Below are positions 9,996 through 20,215 of a stretch of DNA of 64,000 bases, piece by piece. Position 1 is the stretch's first letter. Each line of letters opens with the position of its first letter. Origin of the DNA: Echinometra lucunter. Its lineage: Eukaryota > Echinodermata > Echinoidea > Camarodonta > Echinometridae. The position numbers and the translations under genes were made by a program. The stretch is from assembly GCA_029962745.1 (NCBI GenBank), contig CM057153.1, positions 14,273,241 to 14,337,240 of the forward strand, in the 5' to 3' direction. The notes under the pieces are model-generated. The model did not search any database. It was given only the letters and a program-made list of their open reading frames with translations, and had not been told where the DNA came from.

Positions 9996-12984
9996 GAGAG
10001 TAAGATCTCTGAATGAGCCAATCATCCAATCAATTTCACAACATCTTTTCGGAAAATGAAACCATTACAATTAAACCATTTAACACTTAAAATGACTAAA
10101 CAAAATCAGCCAAGAGATTCCAGACAATATGAAATATTTCTCTACAAGATGAAATCTATGAGGAACTATGGCAAGCTCTATCACTGCTCCCTCTGTTTTT
10201 TGCCAGTAGGTACAGGAAATAATAGTAAAAAAGATAGCAAAATAAAAAATCTTAACGATCACTGTGCTAAACATTCTAATTTACATTTTCATGTATACAA
10301 CACTACATAATGTATATGTCCACAAACCAAGAGAGAATACAGTATAGAGAAAATACTTGTACACTTATCATGCTTATGGTAAATATTTATTGTTTTATCC
10401 TTTTAGCCCTAATTTAAGAATGAAAACTTTTGCATTTTTTGGCATATTCAATTTCATTCACGAAGCTGATTTTGCTTATTACAATTTAGCAAACATGATA
10501 CATCCATTGGTGTAGAGTAACATAAAATCTTAACCAAGACTCATTTCAATAAATTCAGAAGTGTTAAATATATGATTTTACTAAATCCCTTTCTTTCCAC
10601 AATTTATAAAAAAATATGTTATAAAAACACTTTTTGTATAAAAATGTTGAAGAAATTGGTATAGAATGGTACAGTAAAACTTTAAAAGACTATAGCAGAA
10701 ATTTATAGATTGTATCATTGACTAAATTTTGTTTTAAATTTTGATGTACATAGATTACTATATATGGCACAGCAAACTAGAAGAGTAGAATGAACAGCAT
10801 ACATGCACACTTCAAATGTTTGAATTGATATTAGTACTTGTATCATGCATAAATATTTGAAATGATATATAGTATGTGCTCCTTGAAAGTGAAATTGAAT
10901 TTTAGTAAAATCATCTTTAGTAATAAAATAAAAAAATGCTCTCTCTCAAAGTGACTCATTTTCATAAGAATCTAGAGGCATATTTCAACTTCTTGAGAAT
11001 TTTATCAATTTGCTAAAAAAGAAAAAAAAAAAGGAATTTTGTTCCATTGGTTGTGTCATTATACCACAAGTTTCTTGAAATCCAGTATTTGTTTAAAAAA
11101 ACAATTAGTCCTTGGGCAAAGATTGTGGGCACTTTTTTTTCTTTTTATGATGTGCCTGAAAACAATGAGGTTTTGCTGGAATTCAGTGGAAAAAAGGATA
11201 GACATGAAATGTTAGACAAACAAGTCTCAGGTCACGTCATGTTCTACATTCTGCCAAAATAGCGATAAATCAGTGTTTGCCCCAAAAATACAGGGTCAGA
11301 AAAAATGAGTGGGGGTGATCCAGCCAGGGTGGGGCATGACAAAAGTGAGAAAATGACAATTTTTTCCAGAAAAAATGAAGATGGAATGGAGACCTTTGAA
11401 ATTAAAAGCTGTATTCCATTGAGAGAGTTACAGGTAGGGGTGAAAGCAACAGAAGACAATCAGATGAAAAAAATATACAAGAAAGGAAATATCTAATTTC
11501 TGTAAAAAGATTTTTTTACAGCTTTTTTGTTTGTTTAAATGGCGGGAAATTAAAAATGTACTTTTTGATCTTTTGGGTTTGCCATCACTTGATTTATTTT
11601 TGGTAAAACCACATAGGTATAAATAAATAAAAATCAGACTTTTTTTCAAAACTTTCTAATGACATTTTCCATCAAATTTACAGAAGTGAGAGGATAGAGA
11701 AATCAGAATCACAGGAAACACTCTCAAACAGAATTCATCAACAAACCATCTCTCTGTGGGTCAGAACTCAGAAAGGATAAGCGGAAGTAGGAAGAAATTA
11801 GAGATCTCAAAGAGAAAGAAACAATGTAGATGACTCTTTAATTCAGAAATTATCAGGTACAAGTCTATTCGTACCATGAGTATCAGCCAATGGAACAGAT
11901 ATTCTGAAAGTAAATGCAGTACACATACAGTTCTTTTTTTAAAGGTATCAAGTTAAGAATATCACACAGAGAAAATGAGGAGGCTATAAAAAGGGTAAAG
12001 GTTTAGGGGTCTTCACTCTCAAAACTCACCGTAGTTGACTGTGCTGGTTCTCACTGTTTAGACCAATGAAAAAACAACAAAATATTGACTATATTGAAAA
12101 TACTGAATATACTAGATATATTGAATATATTCAGTATTGCATGATAACTACTGACATCCATTGAAACAATATGATACTGTACAAAGATGATAAAATATAT
12201 ATATATATATATATTCAATACCATTTACTAAGAAATGCAACATTCATAATCACTTAAAAAGATAACAAGGTGATGTTATCACTCAAGACAGAAAATTAAT
12301 TCCTGAACGCACGCATTAGTTTGTTCGCTCACGAACCCTAATTAGGTCCTCTGAAGTAGTTAAATGTTTACAATGATCTCAAAGAAAAATATGATGACAT
12401 TTCTACCTAATATCAAAATCAATTCTTATTCTGAATGGAGAAAATGGGAACTTTGATGAGGTCAAATCTCAAATAGGAAGGAAGAGCAATATAGAGAGAT
12501 TGCAAATGAATGAACACATCCAAGCAGCAATGTGCTTCCACTCTTTGGCATATCATAGAGCATGATAACTTTCAGCATCATGAGCATCTGTAGCTATAAC
12601 ATGCAGGTCTAATAAAGTACAACCTTCTTGCTCTCAACTGAGCATGGGAAATTTCAAAGCTGACCTAGTTTTTAAAGGCTCAAAAATGTGTCTCCCCCTC
12701 CTTCACAAATAAGTGTCGTACAACCCCAAGATAGGGCACGGCTGAAGTCAATGCAAAAATTGACAACTGATGTACATACATAAATCAGAAATATGAACCG
12801 AGGTTGCTGATAGAGAGAAATCGATCACTTTCATGAAAAAGGATATGAATTTGACATAATTATGTCTAATAAATCTGCAGGGGGCAACAGAGAGCTTAGA
12901 TTGGCTCAAAGAGTAACAAAGGGTTCTCCCTGTTCACTGTGTCTAATTGGCATCTCATAAACATCATACAAATATCTTGTGTAA
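9996..12984. other. AT-rich non-coding stretch
   Basis: No supported gene. At 11370-11433 (+) a TTTTTTCCAG acceptor, 21 open codons and CAG|GTAGGG resemble an exon, but without any motif. An inverted repeat at 11500-11521 (CTGTAAAAA / TTTTTACAG) and another at about 12101-12138 (AATACTGAATATA on both arms) could form hairpins. Confidence 0.4.
12194..12214. repeat. (TA)n microsatellite
   Basis: About ten perfect AT/TA dinucleotides directly follow the AATACTGAATATA inverted repeat. Confidence 0.9.
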
Positions 12985-13715
12985 CTACTGATAGTCCCAT
13001 GTATAGAGAAAGACGTGAGAGGTTGAAAGACTAGCGAACAGAATGATAAAGGCCCTTTGATTGGCATCTTTTAAAAAGTATTTTTGTCTATTTTCTGAAC
13101 CAGAGAGGTATCCATAATTTGTTGTACAAAGGAGAGTGGTCTGATAAAAGTACTTGATATAATAGGACCTGATTAGGTCAGTGAATATCTTTAAAACTGA
13201 AAGAATCAAACCTCCCAAACCACGGCCATTGCATATTTGTGACTTGCTCTGCCTTTCCAAAACTCAACAACTGGCTGAACAGAAAGTTGTCTGATATGGA
13301 TTAATCAAAATATTTCTCTCTCTATATTTCTTCAAAATTCTTCAAAATTCATAATCTACATTTCTACATCTTTTTCATCAAGATAGGATAATATGATCTG
13401 ATAAGGACTTACATGTATGATAAAGAGATACTACCAGTACTCTTTCACATATATTTCACTCATATGTAAATGAATTGATATTTTAAGTTGTACCCAGGAG
13501 TTATTAGTTATGGCTGATTTCAATATATACCTTCTTTTCACTCGGAAAAAACAGCGAAGAAATGATGTATCCCCTACCATCGTTCTTTTTCAGAAGTGAT
13601 ATCTATGACATTGTAAGTTTTACTGGACCACGGTTTTCAAAACAGGCTTCCATGTCTTCATTACCTTTAAGGCTATAGGATGACGAAGAAGGGAAGCATA
13701 AAAGGCACCACATGA

Positions 13716-13922
13716 CGGCATACTACAGACGGGGACTATCTATGTCAGGTATCAGCAAGTTACACTGACAACAAAAATAGCCAGCCAAGAGCCACGGTAT
13801 CTGGGCTTGACAACAGATTCTCCTCATACCAGGAGAATTATCCTAGCACCGGCCCTGATCCTCAGCAGACCAAAACGCGAAAGGGGACAGCCATCGATCG
13901 AATGGGGGCCTGTCGTCCGTGA
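13716..13922 (+). CDS. Possible exon or relic with an Ig-like F-strand motif
   Basis: Seen: 68 open codons between TGA (13713) and TGA (13920), in sequence close to 50% GC. An early stretch reads TTDGDYLCQVSASY, which resembles the D-x-G-x-Y-x-C pattern of strand F in immunoglobulin domains and is followed by an alternating strand-G-like segment. The rest (about 40 residues, rich in S, P, Q, T) would be a tail. Upstream, at 13594-13677, a different frame after a strong acceptor (TTCTTTTTCAG, ends 13593) is also coding-like, so any domain would have to cross a frame change. A short pattern like this can occur by chance. Confidence 0.2.
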   Translation, partial: RHTTDGDYLCQVSASYTDNKNSQPRATVSGLDNRFSSYQENYPSTGPDPQQTKTRKGTAIDRMGACRP

Positions 13923-14334
13923 ATGATGATGATTTCATTGACCTCTGTGCCGAATTTCATTGTACAAAAATTCTTCTGTGTTAAGCATGTGCACTTGGTT
14001 ACATCTGTATAGTGAATTTAATAGAGCACAAGAAATGTGTATAATGTTTCCTTGTCTTGAAAACAAATAGTACGACCATTGAAGAGCGCCACCTAGATTT
14101 GATAAAAGCTTTTGAATACTCAGTGAATTTTCAGTCCTATGCTTGGTATTATAGTCTCAACATGCCAAAGTCATAAAAAGTTCATATGAACACCGCGATA
14201 GATTGTTTAGTCAATGATTTCACACAAGACGTAATATTTAACTGAAATTGTGTCCTAGCACACATCAAACTTTATACACCTGAATTCAAAAGAGTGCAGG
14301 AGGAGGCAAAACAGACCCAGATGTTCAGCAATGA

Positions 14335-14382
14335 AATGATAATGATGATGATAATGATAATGATAATAATGATAGTAATAAT
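14335..14382 (+). repeat. Interrupted (GAT/AAT)n trinucleotide repeat
   Basis: Alternating ATG, ATA and ATAATG units, imperfect. Confidence 0.85.
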
Positions 14383-14944
14383 CTCAATAACAACTTAGTG
14401 AACAATAATCAACACTTTCTCTAGGCCCATGCACTTTACATTAAAAGAGTTCACTTTATATAAAGCAAGATAAAAAGCCTTGTTTGTGCCTTTCATTCAA
14501 AAGTTTCTCAGCATGTATACATTATAAAAAAATAAGAAAAAGGGAGCACCTACACAGCTGGAAAAACTTAGAATTCCTAGGTGTCCTCTAAAATGACAGG
14601 TAAAATATCTTAATTCTTACTTGTTCACAAAAGATAAAAAGGACTTGAGTTGAAATATAAACTTTTTCCAAGGAAAAAACAAAAGTCTGACCTAGTTTGA
14701 AAAGTGCAAAGCGGCACATCCCATAAATGTATCTGCATGAATCAAAGACGTACTCTTGAATTAATCCTTTCTTTCATTCCTTTTAGTCCCACCTATTCTT
14801 CTCCTATCATTACACGCTTCTCCCGTCTTTCAACAACAATGACATTGATAGCTATTCAAAATCTCCCTGTCCTCAAATCCTTTTCTCCTATTCAAGTGGT
14901 TTGATTTGTTCCCTCTCTTTCCTCCCTATGCCAGGGATGGGGAA

Positions 14945-15310
14945 TTAGCCTTTTGTGTCTGCAGTATTTTGTTTTTCACCCCAGCTCTCCTGGCCGGGGA
15001 TAACAAAATACTCCACGGCCCCACCCATTCGAGGTGACGCAAGCTCACCATGTATGCTTGCACGTAGACCACCGGTTGAATATGAATCCAAATGCGAGCA
15101 ATACGAGGAATCAAGATGCATATTTCTGCATCATAACCTTTTCCTCCATTAGAACATTGGGATTTGGGGTAAGATATCCTCTTTTTGGTCGCTTGTCAGA
15201 GCCGGAGAGGTAGATGCTGGGATGATAAATACCATTGGCAGATCGGAGTACTTAGACAACTCCCATCCACACTCTAGATTTGATCTTGATTTGACCTTGA
15301 AGGGAACCCT
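14945..15310 (-). pseudogene. Long minus-strand frame broken by two stops; possible decayed coding sequence
   Basis: Seen: one minus-strand reading frame stays coding-like from 15310 down to a TAA at 14945-14947, interrupted only by a TAA (15149-15151) and a TGA a few codons later. The upstream part has about 53 codons (RVPFKVKSRSNLECGWELSK...). The downstream part includes an ATG at 15119-15121 and 58 codons (MHLDSSYCSHLDSYSTGG...) with a Gly/Ser-rich start and a charged end. A good donor (CATG|GTGAGC) lies inside the second part. The persistence of one frame across about 120 codons suggests an eroded gene, or a single exon where two stops arose. No family is recognised. The plus strand is also open over part of the region (14984-15152). 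Confidence 0.2.
14963..15012. repeat. 11-bp inverted repeat around a GC-rich loop
   Basis: AGTATTTTGTT at 14963-14973 and AACAAAATACT at 15002-15012 are exact reverse complements separated by 28 bp. This could form a stem-loop. It lies inside the coding-like region. Confidence 0.7.
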
Positions 15311-15342
15311 CTAATGAACTTATTCACAAGGTCAAGTTCGCA
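15280..15342. promoter_or_regulatory. Pair of nuclear-receptor monomer-like sites
   Basis: TTGACCTTGA (reverse complement TCAAGGTCA, the ERR/SF-1 type extended half-site) is followed within about 40 bp by CACAAGGTCAAG on the opposite orientation. Two such sites close together are suggestive, but single motifs of this length also occur by chance. Confidence 0.2.
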
Positions 15343-15850
15343 GAGTGTATGAAAAATATGTAGTACACAAGTACCCGCTGTGAAGTAATTAGATGAAATT
15401 GTATACTAGTACTTGCAGAATTTTTCACCTTGTTATTTATACTTCAGTAATGTCTACGTGAGTGGAGTTTGGGTGCAGAGGAAAAAACATGGGGTATACC
15501 CATTTTTTTTTCAAAATGAGAATGCTGCTGAATAGATATTCTCCATGGAGTTGAAAAGGAAAAAGAGTAAGAGGAAAAAATTCAATTAAGGTAAAATATC
15601 TCACTTCATAAAGAAATGAAGCTAGTCACACTCACACCATGCATGATCTAAAATGACAGTTTAAGACAAGTTTCAAAAAAACATGACAAATTCTCCTCGG
15701 AGACAGAAAAATGAAGGATTGCAGATGTCATGAGAGCATGTTTATTATACCCAAAATATATCTGTCTTTATTTCTCGATGTGAAAGGGGTCACCATGGGG
15801 GCTAACCTCCAGGGAGAGAAGAGCACACTTGATTTTTGGCGATGACATAC

Positions 15851-15943
15851 CCTCCAGAAGCTCACATTCAATCCTTTGCCCTCTTCATCAATAACAATTG
15901 CTAACATGGCATGTACATGTCCTATTCTATGATGCCTTGCGGT
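15851..15943 (-). CDS. Candidate 93-nt internal exon after a CCCCTA minisatellite
   Basis: Seen: on the minus strand a pyrimidine tract made of CTACCC repeats ends in CACAAAG|. It is followed by 31 open codons (TARHHRIGHVHAMLAIV...NVSFWR) and the strong donor TGGAGG|GTATGT, phase 0-0. The frame continues open after the donor to 15728, so it belongs to a 100-codon ATG-started frame (15728-16030). The composition is coding-like. The acceptor has A at -3, which is unfavourable. No family is recognised. It could be a later exon of a gene starting near 33.6 kb. Confidence 0.25.
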
Positions 15944-15950
15944 CTTTGTG

Positions 15951-15979
15951 GGGGTAGGGGGTAGGGGGTAGGGGTAGGT
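15951..15979 (+). repeat. (GGGGTA)n-like short minisatellite
   Basis: Four to five units of TAGGGGG/TAGGGG in tandem. On the minus strand this is a C-rich pyrimidine tract directly upstream of the 15851-15943 exon candidate. Confidence 0.85.
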
Positions 15980-16269
15980 GAAGATAGTGGTATTGTCAAA
16001 GTGCCGGCAAACCACATGTGGAATCTTCATATACAGAAATATATGATTTTCTGCATGTTAAGAAATGAATGTTATCGGTCCTTCCGCCATTCTGAGAAAG
16101 ATATGCATTGAAATTTTTTCAAGCTCAAAATGCATATCAGGTTAACATGGACCAGAACCCAACGTGTTTAAGTGGGTACCTGTTTCAGGTAAATCACAGG
16201 GCAGTATACATTGATTTTGGATGCCCGAGATATACTTTAGTTATGCCAGGGTAATATCTCCTAAGTCAT

Positions 16270-16418
16270 CCCTTGTAAAAAGTACCATGGTACCCATGGT
16301 AATTTGACAAAATTACCAGCAAATCATGGTAATTTGATGGTACTTGCATGGTACTTTCATGGTTTTGATGGTAATTTTGTCAAAATACCATGGGTACAAT
16401 GGTACTTTTCTTGCAGGG
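16270..16418 (-). mobile_element. TACCAT-rich palindromic MITE-like element, copy 2
   Basis: About 149 bp with terminal inverted repeats: CCCTTGTAAAAAGTACCATG on the left and the complement of CCCTGCAAGAAAAGTACCAT on the right. The interior is nearly palindromic and built from TACCAT units. Read in reverse complement it aligns along almost its whole length with copy 4 (32289), including the asymmetric centre AAAACCATGAAAGTA. TAAGTCAT occurs on both sides of the element (directly left, and after ATA on the right), but not as a clean adjacent target duplication. It has no coding capacity, so it would be non-autonomous. Confidence 0.8.
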
Positions 16419-16803
16419 ATATAAGTCATTGCTGCATAGTCAGAAGTGCTAAATTGAAACATTTCCTTTAGAAAAATGTTTACCACACATCTTCATGAAG
16501 ATTACAGAATTTTAGGTGGGTAGCTTCAGTAAATCATTTCTAATCAGGAAAAAAAATAAGGAATTCCACCCAGTCCTTGCAAATAATGTATCCCTGTCCC
16601 CGATTTGAGTTTTTGCCCCAATCCGCTATCTTGAACATCTTGGTAGGGGATGTTCCATGAAGAATGATATGGAGTTCAGAGACATGACATTAAGCTAGTT
16701 TTTCATTATCTTGTAGTGTCCCTGTCTCATCACGTACAGAGAAAATGACATGAGTAAATGATAGATAAATGGGGTCGCATCAAAGGCATCGAAGAGCCTA
16801 TCT

Positions 16804-16811
16804 TGACGTCA
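16804..16811. promoter_or_regulatory. Perfect palindromic CRE motif
   Basis: TGACGTCA, the full CREB/ATF consensus, in a short unique segment with several CpGs (AGAGAGCGCAAAAAG follows). There is no TATA box or supported transcription start beside it. Confidence 0.3.
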
Positions 16812-18519
16812 GAGAGCGCAAAAAGACATTGATTACGGGAGAAAAGTTAAGTCATGGTTTGATAAAAAAAGTTCAAAAGTTCAATTAAGCTATCTTACAG
16901 ATCTGAAAAAATGGGGTAAAGTTGTGCTATCAAAAGAGATTAACACGATCTCAAGCTCAGTAATCTTCAGGGACCTGTAAAGCTCACCCATAAAGTTTGC
17001 AGGAAAAAATGTTTCCTTCAATTACGCATCATTAACGATAATGTATGGGATTTTACTCTGAATAATTCCATCAAGCAAAGAATATACTTCTGAAGAAAAA
17101 AGTTTCAATAGGTGTAATTCATCCCATTTTTTTTCAAAAGTTTTTTTTTTTTCAAAAGAGCATGTTAAACATGAACCCTTCCATTGATGTACATGTAACT
17201 ACAACTGTTTTCAGATAAATCATGGTGACATAATGCTTTTGTGCTACAGTGCATAATAAAGAATGAAGTGTCTCTTCATGCCTGAATCTGGTTCAGATCT
17301 AGGGTGATTTATTCATTTTCTGCCAACATTTCATGATTCCAATTCAAATAAGATCAATGTCAGCAAAATAGCATTTCTTGCAGATATCAAGTCTTTCTGT
17401 GTAACAATTATTGGTAAAAGGTGAATCGCGAAGCAATCCTTTTCGTTTTCTTATTAATGTTATTGGTGTACATAAAGCTTAGCTTGCACATACAAAAAAA
17501 CAGACATGTGCAAATCTGCAAAATGTTGCACCCCCTTTTATCTGGAAAAATGATAGACGTGCTGTTTGTATTTCTGACAGCTAAAACGAAAAGATATATG
17601 GTGCAAAGTATGTTAGACATAAGTTCATGTTTAACCTTCCAAATAATGAGACCAAAGTTCCTACTACAGTGATAGCAGAGGCTCCATTAATCAAGAAATT
17701 TTCACACGAAAGGTGTTAATGATATGATAGGAAATTTAAAAGATAAGAATTATCTTCATGTGAGTGAGTAATCATAACAGGCAAACAGTTGTATGCAAAT
17801 CAATCATTCTCATGTTTTAGGACTGGTTAAACATTACATAAATAGTGCATAGTCTATCATGCACTATACTGGATTATGTATGTGCACAACAAATACTAAA
17901 TTATCCCGTGTGCACCTACATGCACCACTTATTATAGTAAATATACCCCTGAAGTTAGATCTAGTGTACAACATTTCAAAGAGTCTTTCTTTCTTGATTA
18001 CATTTGCCTATCCAGCTAACTTCACTCACGTCACAAGCGCGCAGCCATAAACAATGGTAATAATGGGTACGCGCAAGGTGCTTTTGATGCGCAGCCCCAT
18101 ACACTTTTGCACGCGCCTAATCATGCAAAAGCCAAAGTTACAGTGCACGATCGTGCACTATAACAAAATTTTTGCTCGTCACGTGATACAAATTTAACAA
18201 ATCACAGTGTGCCCTATTATACATACACTATTTACTATATGGATATATTCAACTGGTGAAATAATAATTACAAAGTGCCATTTGAATGATACCTTCAAGT
18301 CAACACAGGAAGTGTCAGTTTAACGATACTTACTGATACATAGCTTTTCTCAAGACTTTAAGATATTACAACTAAAATAGAAACTATCTATTTTTCCATT
18401 ATCAATAATCAATAATGCATGTTCATAATCAATCATAAAATAGTGATAGAGACTGTCAATGATAGAAGTATTAGAATATTATTTGAGTGTGCTGTCCTGA
18501 CAGTGATATTATGTAACCG
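16812..18519. other. Non-coding stretch
   Basis: AT-rich. The segment near 18020-18180 is richer in CpG and has several copies of GCGC- and TGCAC-containing motifs. It has no supported gene. Confidence 0.4.
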
Positions 18520-18658
18520 CCTTGTAGAAAGAGTGCTATGGGTATCATGGTATTTTGATGAAAATTACCATCAAAACCATGAAAGTACCATCAAATTAGC
18601 ATGATTTGATGGTAATTATGTCAAATCACCATGGTACCCATGGTACTTTTTAGAGGGG
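18520..18658 (+). mobile_element. TACCAT-rich palindromic MITE-like element, copy 3
   Basis: Same orientation as copy 4. The left end is CGCCTTGTAGAAAGAGTGCT (mutated) and the right end is GGTACTTTTTAGAGGGG. It shares ATTACCATCAAAACCATGAA with copies 2 and 4 but lacks the roughly 12-bp TGCAAGTACCAT segment in the centre. It is about 2.1 kb from copy 2 in the opposite orientation. Confidence 0.78.
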
Positions 18659-19948
18659 TGAGTTGCAATGGGTTACACATGCCCATGCTCTGTGATAAGA
18701 AATAAGGTCTAGAGATGGAATGAAAGAAAGCTGAAGTGGAGTGCTGATCAGCTGATAATCAGGTCTAGATGTTGACATACTTTAGCCCAATGTTGAGAGC
18801 TTGGTTTATACTGAGTGTGTTTGATGGCTGGGCCGTATAAGGGAAGCTTGGCCTAGAGAACAGACTGTGTTAACAAGCATGCAGGCAAGCCTTCTGCATT
18901 CTGTATCAAGGAATGACATGCTATCAAGAGGTTAGGTAATGTGCTACTGACAGCATCTTGGTTTGAAGTTTGAGTGGCATATGAACTGATTCAAAGCAAG
19001 AAGGTCACTAATACCCCTTTCACACTGCACTCTTCCCCTTTCCCCGTTGAAGTTCCCCGCTTAACTTCACAAGCAAGCATTCCTCACTTCATCGGGGAAG
19101 ACAGAAATGCTTGCTTTCGCACTAGTTTCTCTTCCCTGGTGAAAGCAAGATGGGCACTCGAGCTTGGCCGGAAGTACTTCCTTCTTCTACCCACTTTGAT
19201 TGCTTAAAATCAATTTGATTACCTAGCATACACTATAATGTGTACGGAAGGAGAAATATGAAATATAATAAAGTACAGGTATATCATCACTGTCATCTTT
19301 GGGTGTCAGAAGGGTATAAAGTCATATCATTAACACAGAATTAACAACCTTATGGCTCTCATCAAAGAGGCTACACAGGCCTGCAGTAGCTCAACTTATA
19401 TAGCAATGACCTCACATTAACCTAGTTTCTCTCCTCGTGTTGAAAAAGTTAAACACTCATTTAATAGCTCTTTATGACTTTGTCTGCTGGTTGACTGAAT
19501 GGAATTAAAGCACAAATGAATAGTGTTATCTCCTCAATCATCTGAAGGCATAAACCAAAATATCTGACCACAGTAAAGTGATCTCATTTCAGTTGTCAAA
19601 CACGCTTGAGTGTTTCTAATGGAAGCGGTCATGGTGGTGGTGTCGTAATGTTTGATGTAACAATATCGCAGTCGCTTGTTTTCCTATGGCATTATGATTA
19701 TTAGTAAACATCTAAAGCTGACCATTTTCTAAATCAATGGCTGTCTAAACTGCATGCCTGATTGGGTAGAATGAGGACACGAGATGACAAAGGAATACAT
19801 TTGAATGTTGGTAGGAGACCATGACCCGATAGGCTTAAATGAGCAACTAGGGCAGTCGTGAAAGAAGGAAAGGGATAAAACTTGATGAAAATGCTGTAAT
19901 TTTTTGAGGGGGTTCACTGGGTTTCAAGCGGCTCAGTGTATCACAACA
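18659..19948. other. Non-coding stretch
   Basis: Single-copy-looking, GC-balanced in places (19010-19200). There is an open plus frame at 18974-19207 without splice or motif support. Confidence 0.4.
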
Positions 19949-20155
19949 CTACATTACACGGCTGAGTGGAGGAGGTGGAGAAAAATAGGTGATCAGTTTC
20001 GGTTCATCGATTATAACGAAGACGTTCATTTGTGGTGAAGGTTGATCGTGCCCCGCCACGGTCTCACACAGTGCTTTGTATGGGTCTGAGGAGGTCCATC
20101 GAGGGGGTCTGCAGGGCACCCTTTCAGTGGTAGAAAGGGGTACAAAACAGCACCC
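19949..20155 (-). CDS. Candidate exon, open to a stop; product unknown
   Basis: Seen: a minus-strand acceptor TCATGTCCTCAAGTCCAG| (AG at 20156-20157) is followed by 68 open codons beginning GCCFVPLSTTERVPCRPP and ending at a stop at 19949. A possible donor (CACTGT|GTGAGA) lies 30 codons in. Base composition is near 50% GC with frequent S, T, P and C codons. The enclosing ATG-started frame is 88 codons (to 20215). No family is recognised. It could be a terminal exon, an internal exon ending at the GTGAGA donor, or chance. Confidence 0.22.
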   Translation of the reverse strand, partial: GCCFVPLSTTERVPCRPPRWTSSDPYKALCETVAGHDQPSPQMNVFVIIDEPKLITYFSPPPPLSRVM

Positions 20156-20215
20156 CTGGACTTGAGGACATGAATTGTACATGACAATGACAACCATTAC
20201 TTTGTCAGTGATCAC

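Noticed and set aside
12985..13260. 91-codon minus frame with an aromatic-rich C-terminus
   Set aside because: No start context, acceptor or donor stood out and the N-terminal part is AT-biased. It remains possible but unsupported.
13588..13612. Microexon of 19 nt between TTCTTTTTCAG and GTAAGT
   Set aside because: The splice sites are excellent, but a 19-nt exon with no neighbouring exon in phase cannot be supported from sequence alone.
16560..16720. 52-codon minus frame (…HGTSPTKMFKIADWG…) that reads like protein
   Set aside because: No usable splice sites or start. It showed that GC-balanced non-coding DNA here often looks coding by eye, so I lowered confidence for all exon calls.
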